Assembly (NCBI RefSeq): GCF_000427465.1
Contig: NZ_ATYB01000014.1
Location: forward strand, 829,570-893,569
Length of the DNA stretch: 64,000 nucleotides
Reading direction: 5' to 3'
Origin: Sinorhizobium arboris LMG 14919
Lineage (GTDB): Bacteria; Pseudomonadota; Alphaproteobacteria; Rhizobiales; Rhizobiaceae
Shown in pieces: positions 26,442 through 36,928 of this stretch. Each line of letters starts with the position of its first letter. Position 1 is the first letter of the stretch. The notes beneath the pieces are model-generated. The model was not told where the DNA came from and searched no databases. It saw only the letters and a list, made by a program, of their open reading frames with translations. A program made the position numbers and the translations under genes.

Positions 26442-27440
26442 CTACTGGCGATTAGCCTGATCGGTCGCTGCCGCGGGACGCTTGCCGAGAAGGGGGGCGA
26501 TTGTTTCCGCCCTGTTGGTCCAGACATAGCCGGCAAAGCCCTCGGGAACGGAGGCGAGATCATCGGCGCTGTCGATGCCCGAGGTGAAATCGCCGCCGCT
26601 ATAAGGGCCAAGCAGGATGATTTCGCTGCCGGCGGCCTGCATGCGGGCCGCGAACCGGTCGGGCCATCCCCACAGAAATGGTGCGTAATTGCTGGAAACC
26701 ATGATCAGCGTGTCGCGGCAGGCGTCCGGTACGATGCCGGTCCAGCCATAGGCGGCATATCGGCCAAGGCAGGCGCGCGTGGACTGTCGATCATAGCCTC
26801 TAAGCCCCGGAACCAGCCGGAGTGTTTCCTGCGTCGGTGCAGTGCCGCCATAGACGCCGAATACCTGTTTGCGCCACTCCGGATGAAACCGGAGGAGCAC
26901 GGCCAGGGTAGCGCCTTCCTCCCGCCGCTCGCTCTTGAAATTGATCAGGAAGCGGCCCTCAGGCAGGGCCTTGAAGACCTCCGTCAGCGTCGGCATCTGG
27001 CCGGCCCCCTGGCCGCGGAACGGGAAGGACTTGCCGCCGTCGGCCGTATAGCCATAGCCGATGTCCAGCGTCTTCAGCTCGGACATCGGCGTTTCTTCGG
27101 TCACGCCTCTCCCATCCGTCCGGCAGTCGAGCGTCCAGTCGTGAAAAACGGCGAACTGTCTGTCGGGCGTCAGATGGACATCGAGCTCGACGACGTCGGC
27201 GCCCATCTCCATCGCCGCGCGCATCGAGTCGATGGTGTTTTCGAGATAGCTGTGACGCGGGGCTTCGATGCGCTCGGCGGTGCAGGTCTCATTGTCGAGA
27301 CCTTTCGAGTCGAAAACCTGGTGGATGCCGCGATGGGCGAGGATCTTTGCATTGCCGGAGGGAGGCGGCGCCAAAAGCGACGTATTGAGAAGCCAGACGA
27401 TGGCGACGACGACAAGCGCAATCGCGGCGATCTTCTTCAT
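26442..27440 (-). CDS. Glycerophosphodiester phosphodiesterase, membrane-anchored
   Basis: 332 residues. An N-terminal signal or anchor (KKIAAIALVVVAIVWLLNTSLL) precedes a GDPD TIM barrel with the catalytic pair in AHRGIH and the ligands ENTIDSM, VVELDVHLT and VFHDWTLD. It hydrolyses glycerophosphodiesters to glycerol 3-phosphate and an alcohol at the periplasmic face. AGGAGG seven bases before ATG 27440 is decisive; the upstream extension is not needed. Same strand as arsR and 60 bases upstream of it. Confidence 0.9.
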   Translation of the reverse strand: MKKIAAIALVVVAIVWLLNTSLLAPPPSGNAKILAHRGIHQVFDSKGLDNETCTAERIEAPRHSYLENTIDSMRAAMEMGADVVELDVHLTPDRQFAVFHDWTLDCRTDGRGVTEETPMSELKTLDIGYGYTADGGKSFPFRGQGAGQMPTLTEVFKALPEGRFLINFKSERREEGATLAVLLRFHPEWRKQVFGVYGGTAPTQETLRLVPGLRGYDRQSTRACLGRYAAYGWTGIVPDACRDTLIMVSSNYAPFLWGWPDRFAARMQAAGSEIILLGPYSGGDFTSGIDSADDLASVPEGFAGYVWTNRAETIAPLLGKRPAAATDQANRQ

Positions 27441-27956
27441 CGTGTATCCTCCTCTCGCGTCGGGCTTGCCGCGATAATGTGGCGTGACGATGTTACCGGC
27501 CGGTGTGCAAAGTGTTACACGGATTGGCATCGCCCTGTCACCCCCGGCCGCGCGCTCGGACCCGCGCACCTGCGGGCACCCGGGAGCGCGCCGTCTGCAC
27601 CCGCTGCGGATGGGCTTCAGTCAGTGAATTCGAACTTACTAAGGAAATAAATCTTTGAGGGGCCACAAAAAAGCCCCATTGAATAACCGCCGAACACGGC
27701 TAAGTTAATGGAAGTTCTGATGGATAGGAGCCCGATGGGCTGGCCTGACGAATTGCCGCAGACGGTCCCGCCTCGTTTCGCGAGGACCCGGCGGAAACCG
27801 TCAGGTCGTGCTCGAGCCGGTTTCTCGCCGCTTCCGGACGTGGCTGCGCGCTTCCAAGCATCGCCGCCCGTCTCTGCCCCGAAGCCGACCAGCCGCTCAC
27901 CCGCTCCACCCCGTGAAGGAACCGATGGTCCGTTTAGGTCTGAGCTGAGGTAGGAT
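27441..27956. other. Long leader/intergenic region before cfa
   Basis: 516 bases between divergent genes. A frame of 81 codons (27708-27953) ends three bases before the cfa ATG but encodes a Pro/Arg-rich low-complexity peptide without a ribosome binding site. GGGGC-N9-GCCCC at 27659-27677 is a weak hairpin. Promoters for both flanking genes are expected here. Confidence 0.45.
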
Positions 27957-29213
27957 ATGAATGCGGGATTGTTGAAGCTACTTCGCCGGCTTGTCCAGAA
28001 AGGCAAGCTTACGGTCGTTTTCTCGTCGGGTGAAAAGGTGGTTCTGGGCGATGGTACCGGCAAGCCCGCGGCCATTCGTTTCGTTGATGCCGGAGCGGAA
28101 AAAGCCGTCCTCTACGATCCAGGACTGAAATTCGGTGAAATGTACATGGACGGTCGCGTTCTTGTGGAGGAGGGCGACATCTTCGACGTGCTGTCCATCG
28201 TCAAGAGCAATGATCTCGACAAGGCGGCAACCTTTACCAATTCGATCGTCGCGCTGGGTCATATATTGCGCCAGCAGATGAAGAGCCGGCTGCCGGTCAA
28301 CCGCAACCGTTACAACGTCGCCCATCATTACGATCTGGACGGCAAGCTCTTCAATCTCTTCCTCGATGAGGACTGGCAATATTCCTGCGCCTATTTCCAT
28401 CCGCCGGGCATCTCGCTGGACGAGGCGCAGCGCGCCAAGAAGAGGCACATAGCGGCAAAGCTTTTGCTCGAACCCGGTCAGAAAGTCCTGGAGGTGGGTT
28501 CCGGCTGGGGCGGCATGGCGATGTATCTCGCCGAATCGTCGGGGGTCGAAGTTACGGGCATCACACTCAGCGAAGAGCAGTTGAAGGTTTCGCGTGAGCG
28601 TGCGGCAAGGCGCGGGCTTTCCGACCGGGTGCGGTTCGAGCTGCAGGACTATCGCACCATGCAGGGAAGGCAATTCGACCGCATCGTTTCCGTAGGCATG
28701 TTCGAGCATGTCGGCATCGGCAATTACGGCAATTTCTTCCGCAAGATGAAAGAACTGCTGAAGCCCGACGGAGTGATGCTGCTGCATTCGATCGGCCAGA
28801 TCTACAAGCCCTGGGCGACCAACCCGTGGATCGAGAAATACATCTTCCCCGGCGGCTATATTCCAGCCCTTTCTGAGGTGTTGCCCTCGGTGGAGAGCAA
28901 TCGCCTGCTCGTCAAGGACATCGAAATCCTGCCGCTGCATTACGCATGGACGCTGAGGGCCTGGCGCGAGCGTTTCGTGGCGCAGCGGGAGGAGGCGGTC
29001 AGGCTCTATGACGAACGCTTTTTCCGCATGTGGGAGTTCTATCTCGCCGCCTCGGAGACGGCCTTCCTCTACGACAAGCACTTCATCTTCCAGCTCCAGC
29101 TGTCGCCGTCTCTCGCGACGGTGCCGGTGTCGCGCGACTACATCGCCATCAGGGAGCGCGAATTGCTGGAGTTCGAAAAGACCCGCGAACGGCTGGAACT
29201 CGTTGCGGTTTAG
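27957..29213 (+). CDS. cfa: Cyclopropane-fatty-acyl-phospholipid synthase
   Basis: 418 residues. The SAM-binding motif VLEVGSGWGGMAMYLAE lies at about residue 180, with GITLSEEQ and the downstream SVGMFEHVG and YIFPGGYIP blocks typical of Cfa/mycolic acid synthases. It methylenates double bonds of membrane phospholipid acyl chains, usually under acid or stationary stress. A GAGG box precedes ATG 27957. Rhizobia usually have two cfa paralogues. Confidence 0.94.
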   Translation: MNAGLLKLLRRLVQKGKLTVVFSSGEKVVLGDGTGKPAAIRFVDAGAEKAVLYDPGLKFGEMYMDGRVLVEEGDIFDVLSIVKSNDLDKAATFTNSIVALGHILRQQMKSRLPVNRNRYNVAHHYDLDGKLFNLFLDEDWQYSCAYFHPPGISLDEAQRAKKRHIAAKLLLEPGQKVLEVGSGWGGMAMYLAESSGVEVTGITLSEEQLKVSRERAARRGLSDRVRFELQDYRTMQGRQFDRIVSVGMFEHVGIGNYGNFFRKMKELLKPDGVMLLHSIGQIYKPWATNPWIEKYIFPGGYIPALSEVLPSVESNRLLVKDIEILPLHYAWTLRAWRERFVAQREEAVRLYDERFFRMWEFYLAASETAFLYDKHFIFQLQLSPSLATVPVSRDYIAIRERELLEFEKTRERLELVAV

Positions 29214-29458
29214 TGCAGGGGAGCATTACGCTCTGGGCCCATTTCGTCCCTTGTCCGCTTGCCGGTCTTCTACCGCAGGCGGGACGAAAGGGAGTCTCGG
29301 CAGCCACGCACTCTCCCCTCGCTCCGCTTGCGGGGGGCAAGCATCTCTCATGATCTTCTGTGGAGTTCGCCCAGACGGCCGCAGGCCTTCACTTGGCCTT
29401 GATGGTCTGCGCCATTATGGTCCGGTCCCGAAACAGGAAACGGAACGAGAGAATGGTC
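29214..29458. repeat. Intergenic region with a fragment of a GC-rich palindromic repeat
   Basis: CTCTCCCCTCGCTCCGCTTGCGGGG at about 29309-29337 matches part of the longer element at 54785-54950. No gene is visible. Confidence 0.45.
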
Positions 29459-31759
29459 ATGACTGCAAAGCCCATCGCCGTCATCATCGCCAGCGAAATC
29501 AAGGCGAGCGCCGCCCAGGTCGCGGCCGCCGTCGAATTGCTGGATGGCGGGGCGACCGTGCCGTTCATCGCCCGCTACCGCAAGGAAGTCACTGGCGGTC
29601 TCGACGATACGCAACTGCGTGTCCTGTCCGAGCGGCTCACCTATCTGCGCGAGCTTGAAGCGCGGCGGACGTCGATCATCGATTCGATCCGCGGCCAGGG
29701 CAAGATGACCGACGCGCTTGAAGGCAAGATCGCCGGTGCGGCCACCAAGGCGGAACTCGAAGACATCTACCTGCCCTATAAGCCGAAGCGCCGCACCAAA
29801 GCGGAGATCGCTCGCGAGCGTGGTCTGGGTGCGCTGGCCGAAGCCATACTTTCCGATCGTTCGATCGCGCCGGCCGAACGGGCGGCAGCCTTCCTCACCG
29901 CCGATGTGCCGGACGTCAAGACCGCGCTCGATGGCGCCCGCGACATCATCGCCGAGGCCATGACCGAAAACGCCGACCTTCTCGGGCGGCTGCGGAGCCA
30001 CATGCGGGAAACAGCCTTCCTGCGCGCCCGGGTCGTCGACGGTAAGCAGGAGTCCGGCGCCAAATTCTCGGACTACTTCGACCACTCCGAGCGCTGGGCG
30101 ACGGTGGCCGGGCACCGCGCATTGGCGATGCTGCGCGGCTGGAACGAAGAGGTCCTGTCGGTCGATATCGTGGTCGATCCGGAAGCGGCGGCTTCGCAGA
30201 GACCGACCGAGCGGATGATCGCCGCGGCCTACAATGTCGGCGACCGGTTGCCCGGCGACAGATGGCTGCTGGAGGTCATCGCCTGGACATGGCGCGTCAA
30301 GCTTTCGCTCTCGCTGTCGCTGGATCTGATGCGCGAACTGCGGGAGCGGGCCGAAGAGGAGGCCATCCGCGTCTTCGCGCGCAACCTCAAGGACCTGCTG
30401 CTCGCAGCGCCCGCGGGTTCGCGCGCGACCATGGGCCTCGACCCCGGCATCCGCACGGGCGTCAAGGTTGCCGTGGTCGACGGGACCGGCAAGCTGCTCG
30501 ACACGAGCACGGTCTACCCCTTTCCGCCGAAGAACGACGTTCGCGGCGCACAGGCGGAGCTCGCGGCGCTCGTGCGCAAGCACAAGGTGGAACTGATCGC
30601 AATCGGTAACGGTACCGGTAGCCGTGAAACAGAGAAACTCGTCGCAGATATGCTCGGCGCCATGCCGGCGCCGAAGCCGACCAAGGTGATCGTGTCCGAG
30701 GCGGGCGCGTCGGTCTATTCCGCGTCCGAGACGGCGGCAGCCGAATTTCCGGGGCTCGACGTTTCCCTGCGGGGTGCGGTCTCCATCGCCCGCCGGCTGC
30801 AGGATCCGCTGGCCGAGCTCGTCAAGATCGAACCGAAATCGATCGGCGTCGGCCAGTACCAGCACGACGTCGACCAGTCGAAGCTCAGCCGTTCGCTCGA
30901 TGCCGTGGTGGAGGATGCCGTGAATGCGGTCGGCGTCGATCTCAACACCGCGTCGGCGCCGCTGCTGGCGCGCGTCTCGGGGTTGGGCAAGTCCTCGGCC
31001 GAGGCGATTGTCGCGCATCGCGACGCGACGGGTCCCTTCGCCAGCCGCCAGGAGCTATTGAAAGTGCCGCGTCTCGGCGCCCGCACTTTCGAGCAGTGTG
31101 CCGGCTTCCTGCGGATTCCGAACGGTTCCGAGCCGCTCGACGCGTCGGCCGTGCATCCGGAGGCTTATGGCGTCGCCAAGAAGATCGTTGCGGCCTGCGG
31201 CCGGGACGTGCGCTCGCTCATGGGTGACACCGCCGAACTGAAAAAGCTTGATCCGCGTGTTTTCGTCGATGAGCGCTTCGGCCTTCCGACGGTCAAGGAT
31301 ATCCTGGCCGAACTGGAGAAACCGGGTCGCGATCCGCGCCCGAGCTTCAGGACGGCCACCTTCGCGGAGGGCGTCGACGACATCAAGGATCTGAAAGTCG
31401 GCATGCGGCTCGAGGGCACGGTGACCAATGTCGCAGCTTTCGGCGCCTTCGTCGATATCGGCGTGCACCAGGACGGCCTCGTCCACGTGTCGCAACTGGC
31501 CGACCGTTTCGTCAAGGATCCGCATGAGGTCGTCAAGGCGGGCGACGTCGTGCAGGTGCGCGTCACCGAGGTCGACGTCGCGCGCAAGCGCATCGGCCTT
31601 TCCATGCGCAAGGAGGGCGGCGCCGACACGTCCCGCGAGGCGAGGGGGGTGGCGGCGAAGGGCGGCCATCGGGGCGGTCCGGCTCGGTCGCAAACACCGC
31701 AGGAGCCGGCGCAAGGCGCGTTCGGCGCGGCGCTGATGGCGGCGATGAAGAAAAAATGA
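29459..31759 (+). CDS. tex: Tex-family RNA-binding transcription accessory protein
   Basis: 766 residues in the standard Tex order: N-terminal helical domain ([17 protein letters not shown]), YqgF/RNase H-like domain ([14 protein letters not shown] motif [15 protein letters not shown]), helix-hairpin-helix region ([16 protein letters not shown] and [20 protein letters not shown]) and a C-terminal S1 domain ([24 protein letters not shown]). Tex proteins bind RNA and affect transcription. ATG 29459 is preferred since GAGAG lies seven bases upstream; ATG 29453 is an alternative. Confidence 0.93.
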   Translation: MTAKPIAVIIASEIKASAAQVAAAVELLDGGATVPFIARYRKEVTGGLDDTQLRVLSERLTYLRELEARRTSIIDSIRGQGKMTDALEGKIAGAATKAELEDIYLPYKPKRRTKAEIARERGLGALAEAILSDRSIAPAERAAAFLTADVPDVKTALDGARDIIAEAMTENADLLGRLRSHMRETAFLRARVVDGKQESGAKFSDYFDHSERWATVAGHRALAMLRGWNEEVLSVDIVVDPEAAASQRPTERMIAAAYNVGDRLPGDRWLLEVIAWTWRVKLSLSLSLDLMRELRERAEEEAIRVFARNLKDLLLAAPAGSRATMGLDPGIRTGVKVAVVDGTGKLLDTSTVYPFPPKNDVRGAQAELAALVRKHKVELIAIGNGTGSRETEKLVADMLGAMPAPKPTKVIVSEAGASVYSASETAAAEFPGLDVSLRGAVSIARRLQDPLAELVKIEPKSIGVGQYQHDVDQSKLSRSLDAVVEDAVNAVGVDLNTASAPLLARVSGLGKSSAEAIVAHRDATGPFASRQELLKVPRLGARTFEQCAGFLRIPNGSEPLDASAVHPEAYGVAKKIVAACGRDVRSLMGDTAELKKLDPRVFVDERFGLPTVKDILAELEKPGRDPRPSFRTATFAEGVDDIKDLKVGMRLEGTVTNVAAFGAFVDIGVHQDGLVHVSQLADRFVKDPHEVVKAGDVVQVRVTEVDVARKRIGLSMRKEGGADTSREARGVAAKGGHRGGPARSQTPQEPAQGAFGAALMAAMKKK

Positions 31760-32000
31760 GCGAGGCCGATGGAACGGCCCCTGTGGGCGGATCGTTACCC
31801 GAGCATCGATGCTCGTGTGATGGGACGGGTTACGCTCTATAAATTAGCAAAATGACATGTAATCCCGCCTCCGTCACACTCTTCAGATGGCGACATCTCT
31901 TTGTCGCGAGAAGGTGTCGACCATCGAATGCCGGTAGGCGGCGGAACAGGTCAGCGGAAATCCTCTTCCGCCGGGACATCCCGGCGAAAGGAGGTGCGTC

Positions 32001-32315
32001 ATGGTACGCAAAGTGGTCCGCGGCCTCTCTCTTGCCGTCCTGCTGACGGCGGCGGTGACGGCCTACCCCCATGTGGCAGATTCACAGGGCGTTGTGAATT
32101 GCGCCGAGCGATCGCAGGTCATCGAGCTGCTTACCCGGCAATATGAAGAAAAGCAGGCCGCAGTCGGGCAGATCAACCCGCAAGCGGTCATGGAACTTTA
32201 TGCAGCCGACGGCGGCAGTTGGACCTTGATCGTGACGGATGTTTCCGGCCGGAGCTGCGTCGTGCTTGCCGGAAAGAGCTGGGAACAGGTCGTCCAGGTG
32301 GGTCCGAAGGCCTGA
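32001..32315 (+). CDS. Small exported protein of unknown function
   Basis: 104 residues with an N-terminal signal peptide (VVRGLSLAVLLTAAVTAY...ADS). The mature part has two cysteines (VNCAER and GRSCVVLAG) and a WTLIVTDVSGRSC strand pattern. AAAGGAGG six bases before ATG 32001 strongly supports translation. Similar short periplasmic proteins occur in rhizobia, but I do not recognise the family. It is convergent with the dehydrogenase gene. Confidence 0.8.
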   Translation: MVRKVVRGLSLAVLLTAAVTAYPHVADSQGVVNCAERSQVIELLTRQYEEKQAAVGQINPQAVMELYAADGGSWTLIVTDVSGRSCVVLAGKSWEQVVQVGPKA

Positions 32316-32387
32316 AGCCCGTGTTATGTACAGAGGGAAGCCGGCGCTGCCTCCCTCTGTCGACCATGAATGCGACGGCGTCGCCGT

Positions 32388-33701
32388 TCAGTCCGGTCTT
32401 CCGACGCTCGCATAGCGGAAGCCGTGCTTTGCGACCTCATCCTTGCGGTAGATATTGCGCAAGTCGACGAGCAGGGGCGTCTTCATGGTGGACCTCAAAC
32501 GGTCGAAATCCAGCGCCCGGAACTCGTTCCATTCGGTGATGATCACCAGAGCATCCGCCTCGGCGGCCGCTTCATAGGGGTCGCTCGCGCAGTTCAGGCC
32601 TTCTATCAGCTTGCGCGCGTTTTCCATTCCTTCCGGGTCGTAGCCGGTGACCTGGGCGCCTGCATCCTGCAGCGCCTGGACGACCGCGATCGCCGGGCTG
32701 TCGCGCATATCGTCGGTATTCGGCTTGAAGGTCAGGCCGAGGACCGCGATCTTGGAGCCGCGGATCTCGCCGCCGGCGGCCGCGATCACCTTGCGTCCCA
32801 TTGCCCTTTTGCGGTTGTCGTTGACGGCGACCGTGGTCTCCACGAGCCGCACAGGGCTGTCGTGGTCCTGCGCGGTCTTGACCAGCGCCAATGTGTCCTT
32901 GGGGAAGCAGGAGCCTCCATATCCCGGTCCGGCATGCAGGAATTTCGACCCGATGCGGCCGTCCAGTCCGATGCCGCGGGCGACGTCCTGCACATTGGCG
33001 CCGACCTTCTCGCAGAGATCGGCAATCTCGTTGATGAAGGTGATCTTCATCGCCAAAAAGGCGTTGCCGGCATATTTGATCAGTTCCGAAGTGCGGCGTG
33101 TCGTGAAGACGAGCGGCGACTGGTTGAGATAGAGCGGTCGATAGACTTCCGTCATCACCTCGCGCGCGCGCCCGTCGTTGCCGTCGACCCCAATGACGAT
33201 CCGGTCGGGCCGTTTGAAATCCTCGATGGCCGCGCCTTCCCGCAGGAATTCCGGGTTGGATACGACGGCGAAGTCGGCTTCGGGGTTGGTTTCGCGGATA
33301 ATGCGCTCGACCTCGTCACCGGTACCGACCGGAACCGTGGACTTGGTCACGACCACGGTGAAGCCCTGAAGATTGGCGGCGATTTCACGTGCGGCGGCGT
33401 AAACATAGGAAAGATCCGCATGGCCGTCACCGCGCCGTGACGGCGTTCCCACGGCAATGAAGACCACGTCGCTTGCGGCGACGGCGGTCTTGAGGTCGTC
33501 GGTAAAGTTCAGGCGTCCGGAAGCGACGTTGCCGGCGACGAGATGGTCCAGCCCCGGTTCGAAGATCGGAATCTGCCCCTTCCTGAGCGCCGCGATCTTG
33601 CCTTCGTCCTTGTCGACGCAGACGACCTCATGGCCGAAATCCGCAAAGCAAACGCCGGAAACAAGGCCGACATAGCCGGCGCCGATCATCGTGATTTTCA
33701 T
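32388..33701 (-). CDS. rkpK: UDP-glucose 6-dehydrogenase
   Basis: 437 residues. N-terminal NAD site MIGAGYVGL (residues 5-13), KSTVPVGTGDEV, and the catalytic Cys265 in GPGYGGSCFPKD with lysine in SELIKYAGNAF. It oxidises UDP-glucose to UDP-glucuronate for capsular polysaccharide and LPS. In S. meliloti rkpK lies next to lpsL, as here; the intervening 146 bases suggest a separate promoter. Confidence 0.94.
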   Translation of the reverse strand: MKITMIGAGYVGLVSGVCFADFGHEVVCVDKDEGKIAALRKGQIPIFEPGLDHLVAGNVASGRLNFTDDLKTAVAASDVVFIAVGTPSRRGDGHADLSYVYAAAREIAANLQGFTVVVTKSTVPVGTGDEVERIIRETNPEADFAVVSNPEFLREGAAIEDFKRPDRIVIGVDGNDGRAREVMTEVYRPLYLNQSPLVFTTRRTSELIKYAGNAFLAMKITFINEIADLCEKVGANVQDVARGIGLDGRIGSKFLHAGPGYGGSCFPKDTLALVKTAQDHDSPVRLVETTVAVNDNRKRAMGRKVIAAAGGEIRGSKIAVLGLTFKPNTDDMRDSPAIAVVQALQDAGAQVTGYDPEGMENARKLIEGLNCASDPYEAAAEADALVIITEWNEFRALDFDRLRSTMKTPLLVDLRNIYRKDEVAKHGFRYASVGRPD

Positions 33702-33847
33702 CCGCTCTTCCTTTGATTGTTCTTGAGAACGTTAGTAAATTAAGTGTTATCTAATAAAAAGATGGCATTGAACAAAATGCAAAGAAAAACCCGATTGCAA
33801 CTGCGTGCGGGGGCACGCGTCTCGCATAAATATAGCTTGTTTTACCA

Positions 33848-34873
33848 TCAGACGGCCGTCTGTGCACGACGATAATTCTGTTCATACCATTCGACGAAGC
33901 GCGCTACGCCTTCCTCGACCGAAACGGACGGCTTGAACCCGGTCAGGGCTTCGAGCAGGTCCGGCGAGGCAAAGGTGCGCGGTACGTCGCCCTGCTGCAT
34001 CGGCAGCATGTTGCGGATCGCCGGACGGCCCACCGCCTTCTCGACCGTTTCGATGAAGGTCATCAACTCCACCGGCTGGCCGCCGCCGGTGTTGACGACG
34101 CGGAACGGCGCATGGCGCGAAAGCGTGTCAGTGGCCTTTTCCGGTGCCACCCGGTTCTCTTCCGAGGGTGGGATATGTGACAAGCGCACGATACTTTCGA
34201 CGAGGTCGTCTATATAGGTGAAGTCCCGGCTCATCCGGCCCTCGCCATAGATGTCGATCGGGCGGCCATTGTGGATGGCGTCGACGAACTTGAAGAGCGC
34301 CATGTCCGGCCGCCCCCAGGGACCGTAAACGGTGAAGAAGCGGAAGGCGGTGGTCGGCACCCTGTAGAGATGTGCATAGCTGTGCGCCATCAATTCCATC
34401 GACTTCTTGGTCGCGGCATAAAGCGTCATCGGTTCGTCTGCCCGGTCGGCTTCGGCAAACGGAATCTTCTCATTGGCGCCGTAGATCGAAGAGGTGGAGG
34501 CGAGCATCAGGTGCTTCGGGTTGATCGCCTTGGCGAGTTCGAGCATGTTCCACGACCCGACGAGATTCGAATCCACATAGGCTTTCGGGTTTTCGAGGCT
34601 GTAGCGAACACCCGCCTGAGCGGCGAGGTGGATAATGACTTCCGGTTCGGCAAGCTCCGCCGCCCGGTCGAGTGCGGCCCGGTCCTCGAGCATAGCCGTC
34701 ACCGCCTTGAAGCCGTTGGAGCGCTGGAGGATCGCGTGCCGGCGCTCCTTCAGCATCACGTCGTAATAGGGTGTCATTCCGTCGAATCCGACGACGAAAT
34801 GCCCCTCGTCGATCAGCCGCTTTGCAACATGAAAACCGATGAAACCTGCAGTGCCGGTAATGAGGTAACGCAC
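33848..34873 (-). CDS. lpsL: UDP-glucuronate 4-epimerase
   Basis: 341 residues, extended SDR fold. The NAD motif [11 protein letters not shown] lies at the N terminus, with the catalytic STSSIYG and YAATKKSME (YxxxK), and [14 protein letters not shown]. It converts the RkpK product UDP-GlcA to UDP-galacturonate for LPS core. The GTG start at 34873 follows GGGGGAAA; the longer frame adds residues foreign to the family. Confidence 0.94.
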   Translation of the reverse strand: MRYLITGTAGFIGFHVAKRLIDEGHFVVGFDGMTPYYDVMLKERRHAILQRSNGFKAVTAMLEDRAALDRAAELAEPEVIIHLAAQAGVRYSLENPKAYVDSNLVGSWNMLELAKAINPKHLMLASTSSIYGANEKIPFAEADRADEPMTLYAATKKSMELMAHSYAHLYRVPTTAFRFFTVYGPWGRPDMALFKFVDAIHNGRPIDIYGEGRMSRDFTYIDDLVESIVRLSHIPPSEENRVAPEKATDTLSRHAPFRVVNTGGGQPVELMTFIETVEKAVGRPAIRNMLPMQQGDVPRTFASPDLLEALTGFKPSVSVEEGVARFVEWYEQNYRRAQTAV

Positions 34874-34943
34874 GACGATTTCCCCCAGTTTGCCCACTCG
34901 ACCGTTCATACGCAGAAAGCCGGGCGATGAAAAGTCAAATCCG

Positions 34944-35276
34944 TCACTCGCGCGGCTCGTCCAGGTCACGCTGGAGGGCTGTCAGAACGGAGATTGCGTG
35001 GCCGGCATACTGGCTGATCCAGCGATTGTGAATGGCCTGAATCGGTAAGGCGTTCAGGTGGTTCCACCGCTCGCGGCCCTCGCGTCTGACGAGAACGAGA
35101 TCGGCCTCTTCAAGGACCTTCAAGTGCTGCATGACCGTGCAGCGATCGAGGTTCGGGAAACGCTCGCAGAGCATGCCCGTCGTTTGCGGCTCCTCCTTCA
35201 GCGCGTCGAGCATCTGTCGGCGCAGGCCGTTGGCCAAGGCCTTGAAAACCCCATCGTCTTTCGAATCGTTTGACAT
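34944..35276 (-). CDS. ArsR-family (metal-independent type) transcriptional regulator
   Basis: 110 residues, winged helix-turn-helix: [20 protein letters not shown], then [33 protein letters not shown]. It lacks a clear metal-binding cysteine set. This type usually represses a divergent SRPBCC gene, as placed here. Its ATG lies within an AT-rich palindrome and has no Shine-Dalgarno. Confidence 0.88.
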   Translation of the reverse strand: MSNDSKDDGVFKALANGLRRQMLDALKEEPQTTGMLCERFPNLDRCTVMQHLKVLEEADLVLVRREGRERWNHLNALPIQAIHNRWISQYAGHAISVLTALQRDLDEPRE

Positions 35277-35294
35277 GTTATATTTTTATAACAT
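35275..35294. promoter_or_regulatory. Palindromic operator on the start codon of the ArsR-family gene
   Basis: ATGTTATA (35275-35282) and TATAACAT (35287-35294) are perfect inverted repeats around TTTT. The left arm covers two bases of the regulator start codon, and the palindrome lies 33 bases before the divergent SRPBCC gene, so one site could control both. Confidence 0.7.
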
Positions 35295-35327
35295 ATTGTT
35301 GACCGATACAATCATGAGGAGGACGTC

Positions 35328-35810
35328 ATGACTTTCGAATTTCGTGTGAACGGACGGATTGCCCGTCCCGTCGAGCAGGTTTTCGACGCGGTGGTAAATC
35401 CGGATCAGCTCAGCCGCTATTTCGTCACGCTCGGCGGCATCAGCGGTCCGCTGGTCGCCGGCGCCATCGTGACGTGGTGGGGCGAGGTCCCCGTCAAGGT
35501 CGAGGCCGTGGAGCCTAACGAGCGGATCGTCTTTTGCTGGGATGCCATGATCGGTGAAGGCGAGTCTCCCTACCAAACGCGGGTCGAAATGCGCTTTCAG
35601 CCGCTCGACGACGGCGCCACCATGGTGACGATCGCCGAGAGCGGCTGGCGGGAAAACGAACAGGGGCAGAAGAGCTCCTACCTCAATTGCGAGGGCTGGT
35701 CGCAGATGCTCGCCTGTATGAAGGCCTGGGTCGAATACGGCATCAATTTGCGGGAGGGCTATTATGTGAGCGAACTCTCCGGCAAGCCGGCACTCGAACC
35801 GCAGGTTTAG
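35328..35810 (+). CDS. SRPBCC (AHSA1-like) ligand-binding protein
   Basis: 160 residues of the START/Bet v1-like fold, AHSA1 subfamily: INGRIARPVEQVFDAV-type N terminus, TWWGEVPVKVEAVEPNERIVFCWD, and a C-terminal helix NCEGWSQMLACMKAWVEYG. These proteins bind hydrophobic ligands or chaperone partners; the ligand is unknown. GAGGAGGACGTC precedes ATG 35328. Probably co-transcribed with the VOC gene nine bases downstream. Confidence 0.87.
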   Translation: MTFEFRVNGRIARPVEQVFDAVVNPDQLSRYFVTLGGISGPLVAGAIVTWWGEVPVKVEAVEPNERIVFCWDAMIGEGESPYQTRVEMRFQPLDDGATMVTIAESGWRENEQGQKSSYLNCEGWSQMLACMKAWVEYGINLREGYYVSELSGKPALEPQV

Positions 35811-35819
35811 GAGGGGGCG

Positions 35820-36182
35820 ATGTCGACCGAAATCAAGGGCGGTATCAACATCGCCATGAAAGTTCCGAGCCATCAATATGAAGCGGTGATCGCCTTCTAC
35901 CGCGACGTCGTCGGTCTCCCGCCTTTCGACGAAAAGGCACCGGCGAAAGGCTTCGTTCTCGGTCCCAACCGTTTGTGGATAGACGAAGCGCCGCATTGCA
36001 GCCAGGCAGAAATATGGCTGGAGCTGTTCACCGAAGATCACAGGGCAGCCCTCGATCGCCTGGCAGCGCACGATGTCGTGCGCTGCGATCAGGTCGAGGA
36101 ACTGGGCGAGGGCTTCCGCGGCGGATGGATCATGAACCCCGCCAATATCGTGCACCTCGTGCGCGAGCCGGACGCCTGGTAA
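35820..36182 (+). CDS. VOC-superfamily (glyoxalase-like) protein
   Basis: 120 residues. One vicinal-oxygen-chelate module: VIAFYRDVVGLPPFDE near the N terminus, WLELFTEDHRAALDRLAAH in the middle and GGWIMNPANIVHLVREP at the end. The usual metal ligands are only partly evident, so binding rather than catalysis is possible. AGGAGGGGG precedes ATG 35820. Confidence 0.82.
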   Translation: MSTEIKGGINIAMKVPSHQYEAVIAFYRDVVGLPPFDEKAPAKGFVLGPNRLWIDEAPHCSQAEIWLELFTEDHRAALDRLAAHDVVRCDQVEELGEGFRGGWIMNPANIVHLVREPDAW

Positions 36183-36187
36183 GCGTT

Positions 36188-36928
36188 CTAGAACGAAAGC
36201 GAACCGCTGCCGTCGGCGGCGGTCGACATCGGTGCATCCGTCGGTTGGCTCATCGGCGGTTCCGCCTGGAGCACGACGACGCGCGAGCCCTCCGGCACGC
36301 GGCCGTAAAGGTCGATGATGTCAGGGTTGAACAGGCGGATGCAGCCGCTCGAAACCGCCTTGCCGATCGACCAGGCCTCCGTGGTGCCGTGGATGCGGAA
36401 CAGCGTGTCGCGGTTTCCCTGATACAGATAGAGCGCGCGCGGTCCGAGCGGATTTCGGAGGCCGGGGTCCATGCCTCCCGCGAGCGGTCCGTAGCGTTCC
36501 GGTTCGCGCGCGACCATGTCGGACGTCGGCGTCCAGCGCGGCCATTCCGCCTTGCGGCCGACGCGCGCCTCTCCCTCGAACTCCAATCCGGCCTTACCCA
36601 CGCCAATGCCGTAACGAAGCGCCATGCCTCCGCCCTGCACCAGATAGAGAAAGCGATTCTCCGTGTCGATGACGACCGTACCAGGCGGCTCATGGGTGAC
36701 GTAAGACACCTGTTGCCGCAGAAAACGCGGCTCGACCTTGCGGATGTCGGTGGCCTGTAGGGGGAACCGCTCGTCCGGCTTCGCCGCGTACATCGCCACG
36801 AAATAAGGATCCGGCCCCTTTTGCTGCACCTGCTGACTGTTGCTAACGCAACCCGCGAGCGCAGCGGAGAGGGCCACAACTGCGCAAAGCTGCATCAGGC
36901 GGCTGGCGCGATTCCCGAACACACACAT
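36188..36928 (-). CDS. L,D-transpeptidase lipoprotein (YkuD domain)
   Basis: 246 residues. A lipobox LAGC puts the modified cysteine at residue 27. The YkuD domain runs from [16 protein letters not shown] to the catalytic motif [20 protein letters not shown] with active-site Cys and His. It makes 3-3 peptidoglycan cross-links or attaches proteins in the periplasm. ATG 36928 begins the signal sequence; longer upstream frames are antisense to recO. Divergent from recO. Confidence 0.92.
   Translation of the reverse strand: MCVFGNRASRLMQLCAVVALSAALAGCVSNSQQVQQKGPDPYFVAMYAAKPDERFPLQATDIRKVEPRFLRQQVSYVTHEPPGTVVIDTENRFLYLVQGGGMALRYGIGVGKAGLEFEGEARVGRKAEWPRWTPTSDMVAREPERYGPLAGGMDPGLRNPLGPRALYLYQGNRDTLFRIHGTTEAWSIGKAVSSGCIRLFNPDIIDLYGRVPEGSRVVVLQAEPPMSQPTDAPMSTAADGSGSLSF

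Noticed and set aside
27659..27677. Rho-independent terminator GGGGC-N9-GCCCC
   Set aside because: Short stem, large loop and no T-run in either direction.
29348..31018. 556-codon open frame antisense to tex
   Set aside because: Composition typical of a complementary-strand shadow; the sense frame has all Tex domains.
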